From positions 4,365 through 46,631 of the forward strand of contig DJVQ01000058.1 in assembly GCA_002441265.1 (NCBI GenBank): a DNA stretch of 42,267 bases, read 5' to 3'. Both the position numbers and the translations under genes were made by a program. The notes below the pieces were generated by a model, which saw nothing but the letters and a program-made list of their open reading frames with translations, did no database searches and had not been told where the DNA came from. Source of the stretch: Syntrophaceae bacterium UBA6252 (GTDB lineage: Bacteria; Desulfobacterota; Syntrophia; Syntrophales; UBA6807). Below, in pieces: positions 8,300 to 17,106 of the stretch; position 1 is the stretch's first letter; the number at the start of each line of letters is the position of its first letter.

Positions 8300-10189
8300 T
8301 CAGATGGCGGGTTCCCCCATTCTCTTGGCCTCGAATTCCGCCTTCAGGGCGATTTTGGTCGCTTCCGCGATGTCCTCCACCCGCCGGGCCCACTCCTCGA
8401 ACTTGATGTCCACGCCGAAAATGCCCGCGATGTCGTCGTTTTCGTTCCGGATGGGACCGGAAACGGTGATGCACAGCGCCCCGGTCATGCGGGAAATGTA
8501 GAAGTTGCTCACGTGGATCTTCCCGCTCTGCAGGGGGCGGTAGAACCACTCCCGGTCCGAGTAGTCCGTTCCCACGCCGAAGTTTTCGTAGCGGGCCCGT
8601 TCCTCGACCCGGGTGATGTTCTTCGTCGTCTTCTTGCCGTTCACGTCGACAATGTAGGCGAACTGGATGGCGGGATTCTCGTCGCTGAACTGCTGCATGA
8701 CCGGTTCCTGGAGTTCCGGGTTCATCGTCTTCATGACGGGGTGCTCCATGACCCGTTCCACCACGTCCATGGCGGCCATGGCGGCCTTGTATTTGATCTT
8801 TTCCAGGTCGGAGAGGAACAGCTCGGGAAGGAATTTCCGCACCTTCCTTTCCATTTCCTCGTGGGAGATGCCCGTCACGCGGCCCGTTTCGTACTCCTGG
8901 ATCACCCACTTGTGGATGTGGCCCACGCCGGGGTGTCTCTTGTCGATGTTGCTTTCGCCCGAGAGGCCGAGCCGGGTGTTGATCCAGTGGGCGATCCCCG
9001 CCTTGCCCGACTTGTCGGTGATCTCGATGAGGACGGGCCGCTTGAGAATCCGGGACGTGTCGAAGATGTTGTAGATCTCCTCGTTCTTGATGAGGCCGTC
9101 CACATGGACGCCGGCGCGGGTGACGTTGAAATCGGAACCCACGAAGGGCATGTTGGCGGGGATTTTCACGCCGATTTCCTTTTCGAAATAATCCGCGATG
9201 TCGGTGATCACCGTCGTGTCGATGCCGTCCGCCTCCCCCCGGAGGGAGATGTATTCCATGACGAGGGCCTCTATGGGGGTGTTCCCCGTCCGCTCGCCGA
9301 TGCCGAGAAGGCTGCCGTTCGCCGCGCTGCACCCGTAAAGCCACGCGGTCGCCGCGTTGATGAGGGCCTTGTGGAAGTCGTTGTGCCCGTGCCACTCGAG
9401 AAGGCGGCCGGGAACGCCCGCGTCGTCGATGAAGGCCCGGACGATCTTGGGGACGCTTCTCGGGAGGGCCGCCTCGGGGTAGGTGACGCCGTATCCGAGG
9501 GTGTCGCACAGCCGGATCTTGATGTCGATCCCCGTTTCCTCCCGGAGCTTCATCAGCTCGATGGCGTAGGGAACGCAGAAACCGTAGATGTCCGCCCGGG
9601 TGATGTCCTCGAAATGGCACCGGGGGCGGATTCCCGCGTCGAGGATCGCCCGGACGATGTCGAGATAGTTCCCGAGGGCTTCCTTTCGCGTGAAATTGAG
9701 TTTGAGGAAAACGTGGTAGTCGGAGACGGAAGTGAGGATCCCCGTTTCCTTCAGACCCATCTCCCTGACCAGCGGGATGTCCTCCTTCCTTGCCCGGATC
9801 CAGCCCGTGATTTCCGGAAAGGCGTAGCCCCTCTCAAGGCACCGGACGACCGCTTCCCGGTCCTTCGCCGTGTACAGAAAGAACTCCGACTGGCGGATGA
9901 CGCCCTTTTCGCCGCCCATGCGGTGTATCATGTCCCAGATGTCCAGGATCTGCTTCACCGTGTAGGGGGGGCGGGCCTGCTGGCCGTCCCGGAACGTCGT
10001 ATCGGTGATGAAGAAATCCTCCGCCGGGCGGATGGGAAGGATCCTGTTGTCGAAATCGATCCGGCAGACCTGGTCGTAGGGGAAAAGATTCTTGAAAAGG
10101 CTCGGTTTTTCCACATCCTTCAGATCGAAATTCCAGAAGGACGCGGAATCCTGCTCCAACACGTTCCTGTCGCGGTTCCATTTTGCCAT
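8300..10189 (-). CDS. DRE-TIM acyl-condensing enzyme (Re-citrate synthase / isopropylmalate synthase-like) with C-terminal Cache-like domain
   Basis: A 629-residue protein of the HMGL-like/DRE-TIM metalloenzyme family, which condenses acetyl-CoA with 2-oxoacids. Visible: DTTFRDGQQ (63-71), the metal-binding HGHND (267-271) and GIGERTGNTPIEAL (297-310). The DTTFRDGQQARPPY segment and long N terminus resemble, as I remember them, the Re-citrate synthase branch of anaerobes rather than LeuA; this is recollection, not an alignment. After about residue 480 comes a second domain with YIVDVNGKK, DREWFYRPLQSGK (545-557), YISRMTG, and GIFGVDIKFEEW, which reads as a PDC/Cache ligand-binding fold. No membrane helix is seen, so it should be cytoplasmic. 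A LeuA-type regulatory domain is absent. ATG at 10189; the gene follows the LysM terminator and is likely monocistronic. Confidence 0.72.
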   Translation of the reverse strand: MAKWNRDRNVLEQDSASFWNFDLKDVEKPSLFKNLFPYDQVCRIDFDNRILPIRPAEDFFITDTTFRDGQQARPPYTVKQILDIWDMIHRMGGEKGVIRQSEFFLYTAKDREAVVRCLERGYAFPEITGWIRARKEDIPLVREMGLKETGILTSVSDYHVFLKLNFTRKEALGNYLDIVRAILDAGIRPRCHFEDITRADIYGFCVPYAIELMKLREETGIDIKIRLCDTLGYGVTYPEAALPRSVPKIVRAFIDDAGVPGRLLEWHGHNDFHKALINAATAWLYGCSAANGSLLGIGERTGNTPIEALVMEYISLRGEADGIDTTVITDIADYFEKEIGVKIPANMPFVGSDFNVTRAGVHVDGLIKNEEIYNIFDTSRILKRPVLIEITDKSGKAGIAHWINTRLGLSGESNIDKRHPGVGHIHKWVIQEYETGRVTGISHEEMERKVRKFLPELFLSDLEKIKYKAAMAAMDVVERVMEHPVMKTMNPELQEPVMQQFSDENPAIQFAYIVDVNGKKTTKNITRVEERARYENFGVGTDYSDREWFYRPLQSGKIHVSNFYISRMTGALCITVSGPIRNENDDIAGIFGVDIKFEEWARRVEDIAEATKIALKAEFEAKRMGEPAI

Positions 10190-10282
10190 GTGACGGCTCC
10201 ATCGGCTGGTTGTCGGGCCCGCCGGCGCGGCCGGCCTTCCTCCCCCCTCGTGTCCGGGGGAAGGCGCTTCGGGCTTCGTGTC

Positions 10283-10312
10283 AAAAAAAAGAGGGCACGC
10301 TCCGTGCCCTCT
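10283..10312 (-). terminator. Rho-independent terminator of the LysM lipoprotein gene
   Basis: On the minus strand a perfect 10-bp stem (arms at 10303-10312 and 10290-10299) with a 3-nt loop is followed by eight consecutive T residues. It lies 21 bp beyond the LysM stop, a textbook intrinsic terminator. Confidence 0.92.
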
Positions 10313-10333
10313 GTATCTCGCTTCCTCGATGGG

Positions 10334-10807
10334 TTATTTCAGGGGGGGCAGAGCGTTTTCCGCCGGGGTGTAGGGCCTCGGCGCGCCCGCGGAGCGCCTG
10401 GCTTCCTGGACTTCCCCCATATCGAATCCCGTTCTCGGGATCTTCAGTTCCTGTCCCGGGTAGATCAGGTCGGGGTTCGCGATCTGGTCCTTGTTCGCCC
10501 CGTAGATGATGGGCCACAGGAAGGGATCGTTATAGATATCCTCGTATTCGGAGATCCACCAGAGGCATTCCCCCTTCTTCACGACGTGGCGGTCCGCCAG
10601 CGGGGCGGCCGTTTCCACCAGCGCGACCTCCTCCACTTCCTCGAGCTGGACGGTCGGCACTTCCTCGGCCACCAGCGGCTGCTGGACGGCCGGTTCCGGC
10701 GCGGCCGTTGCCGCGGGTTTCTTGGGGCAGCAACCGGCAAGACCGAATGCGAAAATACAGGCGGATAGCAGGGCGACCCCCCAGAGGATCGATCTTTTTT
10801 CCATCAT
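10334..10807 (-). CDS. LysM-domain lipoprotein
   Basis: A 157-residue lipoprotein. The N terminus has a hydrophobic signal and lipobox LAGC with Cys26 as the lipidated residue. A Pro/Ala/Glu/Val-rich linker follows, then one LysM domain (about 77-128: HVVKKGECLWWISEYEDIYNDP ending YPGQELKIPR). LysM binds peptidoglycan glycan strands, so the protein probably bridges a membrane and the cell wall. The tandem ATG codons at 10807 and 10804 both follow AGGAGG; 10807 gives the better spacing. It has its own promoter and terminator, so it is a single-gene unit. Confidence 0.88.
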   Translation of the reverse strand: MMEKRSILWGVALLSACIFAFGLAGCCPKKPAATAAPEPAVQQPLVAEEVPTVQLEEVEEVALVETAAPLADRHVVKKGECLWWISEYEDIYNDPFLWPIIYGANKDQIANPDLIYPGQELKIPRTGFDMGEVQEARRSAGAPRPYTPAENALPPLK

Positions 10808-10871
10808 GTCAGTCCCTCCTTTTTTTTGACGGATCTTTCCGGTCTCGGTCCATTCTTTCCGGCATGGTTTT

Positions 10872-10900
10872 CTATAAACTCTGTTCCGTTTCCTTGTCAA
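10872..10900 (-). promoter_or_regulatory. Sigma-70 promoter of the LysM lipoprotein gene
   Basis: Read on the minus strand, TTGACA (10900-10895), a 17-bp spacer and TTATAG (10877-10872). The -35 is perfect and the -10 fits four of six positions. Transcription should start near 10865, leaving a leader of about 58 nt. Confidence 0.75.
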
Positions 10901-10928
10901 GTCCAATCGGCCGGGTGTTTCCCGGGGA

Positions 10929-12704
10929 TCAGACGGTTTTGATGGAAAGCTCCATGAGCTGTTCCACCGAAGCCTCCGACGGGGCGCCCGAGAGGAGGCA
11001 GGTCGCCTTCTGGGTCTTTGGGAAGGCGATGACGTCGCGGATGGATTCCGCTCCCGTCATGAGCATGATGATCCGGTCCAGTCCGAAGGCGATTCCCCCG
11101 TGAGGCGGCGTCCCGAATTCCAGGGCCTCCAGGAGGAAGCCGAACTTGGCCTGGGCCTCTTCCTTGGAGATCCCCAGGGCGTCGAAGACCCGGGACTGGA
11201 CGTCCTGGCGGTGGATCCGGATGCTTCCCCCCCCGATCTCGGAACCGTTGAGGACGAGGTCGTAGGCCCGCGCCCGGACCTTGCCGGGATCCTTCTCCAG
11301 AAGGGGGAGGTCCTCCGGCATGGGGGCCGTGAACGGGTGGTGGGTCGCCATGAACCGCTTCTCCGTGTCGCTGTATTCGAACATGGGAAACTCCACGATC
11401 CAGACGAAGGAAAAGGTGCCCGGCTTCACGAGATTGAGCCGTTTCGACAGGTGCAGCCTCAGGTTTCCCAGGACATCCTGGACCACTTTCGGGGTGTCGG
11501 CCACCATGAGGAGAAGATCCCCGGGGACGGCCCCCGTGGCCCGTTCGATCCCTTCGACCTCCTCCTTCCGGAGGAACTTGACGATGGGCGACGTCCACCC
11601 GTCGGGATTGATCCTGGCCCAGGCCAGTCCGGCGCTGCCGTGGGACCCCGCGAAATTCGTGAGTTCGTCCAGGTCCTTCCGGGAAAGCCGTTTCCCTTCC
11701 TCCACCCGGATGGCCCTGACGACCCCGCCCCTGCCGATCGTCTCGGCGAACACCTGGAATCCCGAGTTGGGCAGGCACCCGGTGATGTCGACGATCCGCA
11801 GGTCGAACCGGACGTCCGGGCTGTCCTTTCCGTACGAGTCCATGGCCTCCCGGTAGGAGATCCTCGGGATGGGCAGGGGGATCTCGATGCCGAGGCCGGT
11901 CTTGAAGACGTGGTACATGAGGCCTTCCATGGTGGACAGGATGTCGTTCTCGTCGATGAAGGACATCTCGATGTCGATCTGGGTGAATTCGGGCTGCCGG
12001 TCCGCCCGCAGGTCCTCGTCGCGGAAACACTTGACGACCTGGAAATACCGGTCGAAGCCGGAAACCATGAGAAGCTGCTTGAAGATCTGGGGGGACTGGG
12101 GGAGGGCGTAGAACATCCCCTGGTTGATGCGGCTCGGCACGAGATAGTCCCGCGCGCCCTCGGGGGTGCTCTTGGTGAGGAACGGCGTCTCCACCTCGAT
12201 GAATCCCTTGTCGAACAGATAGTTTCTCGCCTCCCGGGCGACCCCGCTCCTCAGGAAGAGGTTCCGCTGGATCGGAGCGCGCCGGAGGTCCAGGTACCGG
12301 TACTTCAGCCGGACGTTCTCGGAGATGTCCTCGCCGCCTTCGATGAGGAAGGGGGGGGTCTTCGACTCGTTCAGGATCTCCAGCTCGTCCACCATGACTT
12401 CGATGTCGCCGCTTTCCAGGTTGGGGTTCAGCATTTCCGTCGGGCGGCGCCGCACCGTGCCGCGGACGGCGAGGACGAACTCGCTCCGGATTCTCTTCGC
12501 TTCCTGATGGGAGTCGGGGCTGACTTCGGGATTGAAAACGACCTGGACGATGCCCTCCCGGTCCCGAAGATCGACGAAAGTGACCCCGCCGTGGTCTCTC
12601 CGGCGGTGGGTCCATCCCATGAGAACGACCTCCTCCCCCTCGTGGGAGGAGCGGAGGCTGCCGCAGTAATGCGTCCTTTTCAACTGGGTGACGAAACGAG
12701 ACAA
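10929..12704 (-). CDS. aspS: Aspartyl-tRNA synthetase
   Basis: Class II aminoacyl-tRNA synthetase charging tRNA with aspartate. At 591 residues it has the bacterial length. An N-terminal OB-fold anticodon-binding domain (GWTHRRRDHGGVTFVDLRDREG region) is followed by the class II core with motif 2 around CFRDEDLRADRQPEFTQID, the bacterial GAD insertion, and motif 3 HGGIAFGLDRI near the C terminus. Start is TTG at 12704, with GAGGT placed 8 nt upstream inside the end of hisS; only 6 bp separate the genes. Whether it also charges tRNA-Asn was not assessed. Confidence 0.96.
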   Translation of the reverse strand: MSRFVTQLKRTHYCGSLRSSHEGEEVVLMGWTHRRRDHGGVTFVDLRDREGIVQVVFNPEVSPDSHQEAKRIRSEFVLAVRGTVRRRPTEMLNPNLESGDIEVMVDELEILNESKTPPFLIEGGEDISENVRLKYRYLDLRRAPIQRNLFLRSGVAREARNYLFDKGFIEVETPFLTKSTPEGARDYLVPSRINQGMFYALPQSPQIFKQLLMVSGFDRYFQVVKCFRDEDLRADRQPEFTQIDIEMSFIDENDILSTMEGLMYHVFKTGLGIEIPLPIPRISYREAMDSYGKDSPDVRFDLRIVDITGCLPNSGFQVFAETIGRGGVVRAIRVEEGKRLSRKDLDELTNFAGSHGSAGLAWARINPDGWTSPIVKFLRKEEVEGIERATGAVPGDLLLMVADTPKVVQDVLGNLRLHLSKRLNLVKPGTFSFVWIVEFPMFEYSDTEKRFMATHHPFTAPMPEDLPLLEKDPGKVRARAYDLVLNGSEIGGGSIRIHRQDVQSRVFDALGISKEEAQAKFGFLLEALEFGTPPHGGIAFGLDRIIMLMTGAESIRDVIAFPKTQKATCLLSGAPSEASVEQLMELSIKTV

Positions 12705-12710
12705 GGTCGG

Positions 12711-13976
12711 TTACCTCACATGAAAGATTTCTTCGATTTTGACGACTGCATCGGGAATCGGCATCTTTTCCTGGACGCCGTTCTTCATGTCCCGGAGGAC
12801 CAGCGCGCCCTCGGCGAGCTCGTCCCCCCCGACAATGAGCACATGGGTCGCCCCGGAGCGGTTCGCCCGCTTCATCTGGGCCTTCAGGCTCTTTCCGGAG
12901 TAATCCGTTTCCGCCCGCAGGCCCTTCCCCCGGAGGTCGTTGAGGAGACGGAAGGCGGTGTCCTCCGCCTCTCTCCCCAGGGTGGCCACGAAAATATCCG
13001 GCGCCGGGGAATAGTCCTCGTCCCTGCCCGGAAGCATGGAAACGAGCCGTTCGAACCCGATGGCGAAGCCGATCCCGGGGATGTCGGGGCCCCCGAGATC
13101 CCGGACCAGGCCGTCATACCGTCCTCCGCCGGCAACGGCGTTCTGGGCGCCCAGGCTGTGCCCGATCACCTCGAAGGCGGTTTTCTTGTAGTAGTCGAGA
13201 CCCCGGACCATGCGGGGATTCACCCGGAAGGGAACCCCGATGGAGGAAAGCAGTTCCTTCACCTTCTCGAAGTGGTCCCGGCAGCCGTCGCACACCGAAT
13301 CCAGGATGACCGGCGCCTCCCGCACCGCTTCCCGGCACTCGGCCACCTTGCAGTCGAAGATCCGAAGGGGGTTCGTCCGGAGCCTTCTCTGGCAGTCCGG
13401 GCACAGGGTGTCCTCCCGGTCTCCGAGGTAGCGGACCACCTTCTCCCGGAAGAGGGGGCGGCAGTCGGCGCAGCCCAGGGAATTGATCTCCAGGTCCAGG
13501 TCGCCGATGCCGAGGGACGTGAGGAAGGCCATGAGCATGCCGATCAGTTCCCCGTCGACCCGGGGGTCCTCGTAGCCGAGCATCTCCACGTTGATCTGGT
13601 GGAACTGGCGGTACCGGCCCTTCTGGGGCCGTTCCCTCCGGAACATGGGGCCGATGGTGTACAGCCTGGCCACGGGGTCCGTTTCATAGAAGTGATGCTC
13701 GATATAGGACCGGATGGCTCCCGCCGTCGCCTCCGGCCGCAGGGTCAGGGATTCCTCCCCCCGGTCCAGGAAGGTGTACATTTCCTTTTCGACGATGTCC
13801 GTGGTTTCTCCGATTCCCCGCCGGAACAGGTCGGTCTTTTCCAGGATCGGGATCCGAAGCTCGCGGACGCCGTAGGCTCCGAAGACTTCCCGGGCCTTCC
13901 GTTCCACGAACTGCCATTTTTCCGATTCGCCGGGAAGGATGTCCTTGAAGCCGCGGATGGATGTGATCGGTTCCAT
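12711..13976 (-). CDS. hisS: Histidyl-tRNA synthetase
   Basis: Class II synthetase charging tRNA-His; 421 residues, normal for bacteria. Begins MEPITSIRGFKDILPGE, contains LRPEATAGAIR, the motif 2 region FRRERPQKGRYRQFHQ, the histidine-specific RGLDYYKKTAFEV and the C-terminal anticodon domain with RKSG-like residues SLKAQMKRANRSGA. ATG at 13976. First gene of a hisS-aspS operon; the pairing is common in bacteria. A MITE copy begins 20 bp upstream of the start codon. Confidence 0.96.
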   Translation of the reverse strand: MEPITSIRGFKDILPGESEKWQFVERKAREVFGAYGVRELRIPILEKTDLFRRGIGETTDIVEKEMYTFLDRGEESLTLRPEATAGAIRSYIEHHFYETDPVARLYTIGPMFRRERPQKGRYRQFHQINVEMLGYEDPRVDGELIGMLMAFLTSLGIGDLDLEINSLGCADCRPLFREKVVRYLGDREDTLCPDCQRRLRTNPLRIFDCKVAECREAVREAPVILDSVCDGCRDHFEKVKELLSSIGVPFRVNPRMVRGLDYYKKTAFEVIGHSLGAQNAVAGGGRYDGLVRDLGGPDIPGIGFAIGFERLVSMLPGRDEDYSPAPDIFVATLGREAEDTAFRLLNDLRGKGLRAETDYSGKSLKAQMKRANRSGATHVLIVGGDELAEGALVLRDMKNGVQEKMPIPDAVVKIEEIFHVR

Positions 13977-13989
13977 TTCACGTCACTCG

Positions 13990-14018
13990 GATAAAGTTGA
14001 TGAACCTGTAAAAGTCAA
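13990..14018 (-). promoter_or_regulatory. Candidate hisS promoter whose -35 lies in a MITE end
   Basis: On the minus strand, TTGACT (14018-14013), a 17-bp spacer and TTTATC (13995-13990). The -35 lies within the terminal part of the repeat copy at 13997-14158. The inferred transcript start is only about 8 nt from the hisS ATG, which is unusually close, so confidence is low. Confidence 0.25.
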
Positions 14019-14158
14019 ATCAACACTTTTTCGAACGGCAAAGTAAAAACTCCAGAGGCAAGGCGCCGAATCCCGGGGACCGGGGCGTACTTTCGGTACG
14101 CCGCGGGGACGAGGGAAGAAGGGCAACGCGGCATAGGAACTTTTTACGAAGCCGTCAA
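13997..14158 (-). mobile_element. MITE-like repeat, copy 1 (full length, inverted)
   Basis: About 160 bp, non-coding. In the minus orientation it begins with the terminal sequence TTGACGGCTTCGTAAAAAGT and ends with the related inverted end near TGATGAACCTGTAAAAG. It holds the family's internal marker TTTTTCGAACGGCAAAG (14027-14044 region) and a central palindrome GGCGTAC-n5-GTACGCC. Possible decayed flanking repeats share AAAGTT on both sides. It separates hisS from comEC. Confidence 0.75.
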
Positions 14159-14205
14159 AGTTCTTCAAAACGTGGATTCATATCACAATCCCGCCCGAAA
14201 TACAA

Positions 14206-14229
14206 TTGACGGCTTCGTAAAAAAGTCCG
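14206..14229 (+). mobile_element. MITE-like repeat, single-end fragment
   Basis: TTGACGGCTTCGTAAAAAAG matches one terminal end of the repeat family, but the sequence then runs directly into the 3' end of comEC (stop at 14239) with no body or second end. It faces copy 1 in the opposite orientation and may be a remnant of a deletion or recombination. Confidence 0.6.
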
Positions 14230-14238
14230 GTTCCGCCG

Positions 14239-16698
14239 TCATTCCCTTTCGCCAGGCCCGGAAGGGCTCCCCTCCAGGAAGGAGCGGACGAGGATTTTCT
14301 CCCCGTCCGTTTCGACCGTCACGGCCCCGTGGAGGTCGGTCCGGTACACGGCGGCGCCGGCTTCCCGGAGCCGGGCGAGGACCCCGGCGGAAGGAAATCG
14401 GAAGGGATTGTCCCGGCCGAGGCTGATGACGGCGGCCGCCGGGCGGACCTCCGACAGGAAAGGGCCGGAACTGGAGAGGGAGGACCCGTGGTGGGGCACG
14501 AAAAGAACGTCGCTTTTGAGATCGGCTCCCATCCGGGTGAGCCGTTCCTCGGAAATTGCCGTGATGTCCCCGGGGAGGAGGAACGAGACCTTCCCGAAGG
14601 ACAGCCGGAGAACCAGGGAGCGGTCGTTGGCCGTAGATTCCGCCGTGTCCGGGACGGGGCCGTCGAAGGGCGCCTCGGGGCCGAGACAGGACACCGTGAC
14701 CCCTCCCCGGTTCACCGGTTCGTCGCGGGCGCTCCTTTTCCGGTGGGGGATCCCCATTTCCCGGAGGGTTTCCCGGAAAAGACGGTACGGCTCCGTTTCC
14801 GCCTCCTCGCCGTTCGTCCAGGCCTCGCCGACGGGAAGATGCCGGGCGATGTAAAGAAGCCCGTTCAGGTGGTCGTGGTGGGGGTGGCTGAGAACGACCG
14901 TGTCGAGGGCCCGGATCTTCCGGGAGAGAAGAAAGGGGACGACGACACGGCGGCCCACGTCGAAGCGGTTTTCATGGAATCCCCCGCCGTCGACGAGCAT
15001 GGTGCCTCCCCCGGGGAATTCGACGAGGATGGAGGAGCCCTGTCCGACGTCGACGGCGGTGAGGCGCAGCGTCTCCCCGGCGGGGCGGGGAGGGAAGCAC
15101 TGGACGGCGAGGAGGAACAGTGCAAGAACGGCGCACAGGGCCGAGGACGGGGTGAGCCGCCGGGTCCCCGTTTTCCGGTCGGTCCGGGACAGGACCGGTC
15201 CCCCCAGGAGGAGCAGGCCGTAATAGGCGGCGACGGCCGGGAGGGAAGGGGGGACCGCAAGGAGGGACGCCCCGGGGACGGCGGACAGCCGCTCGACGAA
15301 AAGAATCACCGGACCGAGGGAAAGGAGGGCGGCTTTCAGGAGGGGAAGGGCGAAAAGGGGGCCCAGGGGGAGCAGGAGGACCATGGCGAGTCCGAGGGGC
15401 AGGGTGACGAACCCGATGACGGGGACCACGACGAGGTTGGCGAGGAGGGTAACCGTGGAAATACGGTGAAACCAGAAGGCGGCGACGGGGAGCGTCCCCA
15501 GGGTCGCCGTGAGGGAGACGGCGAGGAAAAGAAAGACCTTCCGGAGCGCCTCCCGCTTCCGGCCGCCCCGTCGGCCGCGGGCCCCCGCCGGCGGAAGGAG
15601 AATGAGGAGGGAAGCCACGGCGGTGAAGGAAAGCTGAAAGGACGGCTCGAACAGGGCCGACGGGCCGGCGAGGAGGACGAGGAAACCGGCGAGGGCCAGG
15701 AGATTGAGGGGGGACGTCCCCCTGCCCAGAAGGAGGGCGGCGAGGAAGGCGGACATCATGACCGCCGCCCGGACGACGGGGATGCCGAGACCGGCCAGGA
15801 AGGCGTAGGGGACGATCAGGAAAAGGGCGACGGCCGCCGATATCCTGGACAGGTCCCACCGGAGAAGGAGGGCTTCCGACCGTGCCAGGAGATGCCTGGC
15901 GAGGAGGAAGGCGAAGAAGGCCACGAGACCGACGTGGAGTCCCGAGACGGCCAGCACGTGGGACGTGCCCGTTTGGGCGAAGGCCTCCCGGACCGTGTCG
16001 GGGATTTCCCTGCCTTTCCCGATGAGGAGGGCCTTCAGGACGGCCCCCGGCCCGCCGTCCCCGCCGGCGTCGATGAAGCTCCCGATCCGGGACCGGGCCC
16101 GCTCCAGCGCCTGCAGGACCGGGTTTCCCCGGTTTCTCCGGACGAGGACCGCCGTTTCCCCGTCGGGGACGAAGCCCCGCAGGACGATTCCCCGGGAACG
16201 GAGGTGCCGCCGGTAGTCGAAGCCCCCGGGATTGTTGAAATTGACGGGAATCCGGAGGACGACCCGGGTCCGGACGGCGTCGCCGCGGCGGAAATTTCCG
16301 CAGGGCTCCCGGACGGAGAGAAGGACGCGGCCCGGAACGGGCCGGGGACGGCCGTCGACGAGGACCGCCGGGGAGTCGAGAACCAGCTCCTTCCGGTCGG
16401 GGAAAGAAACGGGATCCCCGGAAACGATCCCTTCCACGACCCGGGGACCGCCGAGGGCATATGGGGGGGGAGGGGCGCATCCAGGTTCCGCCAGCGGGGC
16501 GATCATCCCCGCCGCGAGAAAGGCGGGCAGGACGAAAAAGGGAAACCACCGGCTCCGGCGGGCCGCGGGGATCGCGAAAAGGAGAAGAATGGAGAGAACC
16601 GCCCCCAGGCCCGGAAGGGCCACCGGTACGGCGAAGCGGGAACCGGCGGCGATTCCCGCGGCGAAAGCGCAGAAAATGGGAAGGAACGGCGTTCTCAT
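14239..16698 (-). CDS. comEC: ComEC/Rec2 DNA-uptake channel protein
   Basis: Inner-membrane protein that carries single-stranded DNA into the cytoplasm during natural transformation. The 819-residue product has N-terminal membrane helices, an OB-like soluble part (about 85-215), the polytopic Competence domain with GTSHVLAVSGLHVGLVAFFAF, and a C-terminal metallo-beta-lactamase domain with VDVGQGSSILVEFPGG and the metal motif SHPHHDHLNG. ATG at 16698 (MRTPFLPIF) is preferred over an in-frame upstream ATG at 16779 because the extra residues are Pro/Gly-rich and unlike the family. The lactamase domain is intact. The gene appears monocistronic. Confidence 0.93.
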   Translation of the reverse strand: MRTPFLPIFCAFAAGIAAGSRFAVPVALPGLGAVLSILLLFAIPAARRSRWFPFFVLPAFLAAGMIAPLAEPGCAPPPPYALGGPRVVEGIVSGDPVSFPDRKELVLDSPAVLVDGRPRPVPGRVLLSVREPCGNFRRGDAVRTRVVLRIPVNFNNPGGFDYRRHLRSRGIVLRGFVPDGETAVLVRRNRGNPVLQALERARSRIGSFIDAGGDGGPGAVLKALLIGKGREIPDTVREAFAQTGTSHVLAVSGLHVGLVAFFAFLLARHLLARSEALLLRWDLSRISAAVALFLIVPYAFLAGLGIPVVRAAVMMSAFLAALLLGRGTSPLNLLALAGFLVLLAGPSALFEPSFQLSFTAVASLLILLPPAGARGRRGGRKREALRKVFLFLAVSLTATLGTLPVAAFWFHRISTVTLLANLVVVPVIGFVTLPLGLAMVLLLPLGPLFALPLLKAALLSLGPVILFVERLSAVPGASLLAVPPSLPAVAAYYGLLLLGGPVLSRTDRKTGTRRLTPSSALCAVLALFLLAVQCFPPRPAGETLRLTAVDVGQGSSILVEFPGGGTMLVDGGGFHENRFDVGRRVVVPFLLSRKIRALDTVVLSHPHHDHLNGLLYIARHLPVGEAWTNGEEAETEPYRLFRETLREMGIPHRKRSARDEPVNRGGVTVSCLGPEAPFDGPVPDTAESTANDRSLVLRLSFGKVSFLLPGDITAISEERLTRMGADLKSDVLFVPHHGSSLSSSGPFLSEVRPAAAVISLGRDNPFRFPSAGVLARLREAGAAVYRTDLHGAVTVETDGEKILVRSFLEGSPSGPGERE

Positions 16699-16870
16699 GA
16701 ACCCCCGCGCCGTTCCGGCCCCGGGCCGGAGCGGCGATGCATCCGGGGACCCCGGCGGCGGTCCCCGGTCTGCGAGCATACGGGGTTTTTCGGTGAAATG
16801 TCAAGACGATTCGGCCCCTTCCATTTTCGACGGCGACGGCGGAGGGACTTCGAGGCGACATTTCTTCCTG

Positions 16871-16900
16871 TTGCCCCCGCGTGCCTTTTTCCTGTATAAG
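16871..16900 (+). promoter_or_regulatory. Candidate sigma-70 promoter for the glycogen operon
   Basis: TTGCCC (16871-16876), an 18-bp spacer and TATAAG (16895-16900). The -10 is strong (5 of 6), the -35 weaker. A transcript from here would read through the degenerate MITE-like copy before reaching the debranching enzyme start at 17107. Confidence 0.35.
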
Positions 16901-16917
16901 GAGTGGATGAAAAGATC

Positions 16918-17080
16918 GGCGGACCCGTAAGAGGTCGGAACAATGCTTTTTTCGAACGGCAAGGTGAAACATTCCGCGGTCGGCGCGCCCGGATCCCGGC
17001 GAACGAATCGTACCGACGATCCGCCAGGGGAGAAGGGATGAAGGGCGGCGAGGCCTGTGGACTTCCAGCGAAACCGTAAA
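16918..17080 (-). mobile_element. MITE-like repeat, copy 3 (degenerate)
   Basis: About 163 bp. It keeps the internal marker TTTTTTCGAACGGCAAGG, a CGTAAGAG end at the left and a degraded AAACCGTAAAG end at the right, in the same orientation as copy 1. Sequence between the ends is diverged. It appears to be an old insertion upstream of the glycogen operon. Confidence 0.55.
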
Positions 17081-17106
17081 GATTCCAGGGGGCGGCATCG
17101 TCATTC

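Larger units (their letters stand above)
16699..17106. other. Intergenic region between comEC and the glycogen genes
   Basis: A 408-bp divergent gap. It contains a candidate rightward promoter (16871-16900) and a degenerate MITE-like copy (16918-17080). I see no RNA gene or plausible small protein in the rest. Confidence 0.6.

Noticed and set aside
8251..8300. Hairpin between the convergent helicase and condensing-enzyme genes
   Set aside because: Stem is only about 5 bp and no T-tract follows on either strand.
5379..9620. A 1413-codon open frame on the minus strand
   Set aside because: It lies antisense to the lipoprotein, adk and helicase genes, is Arg/Gly/Pro/His-rich, and has no family motif; a shadow of high GC3 coding.
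7184..10768. A 1194-codon plus-strand frame
   Set aside because: Crosses the helicase, the condensing enzyme and the LysM gene in the wrong frame or strand; a shadow frame.
14329..16899. An 856-codon plus-strand frame opposite comEC
   Set aside because: Composition is Gly/Glu/Arg low complexity and comEC on the other strand carries all family motifs.
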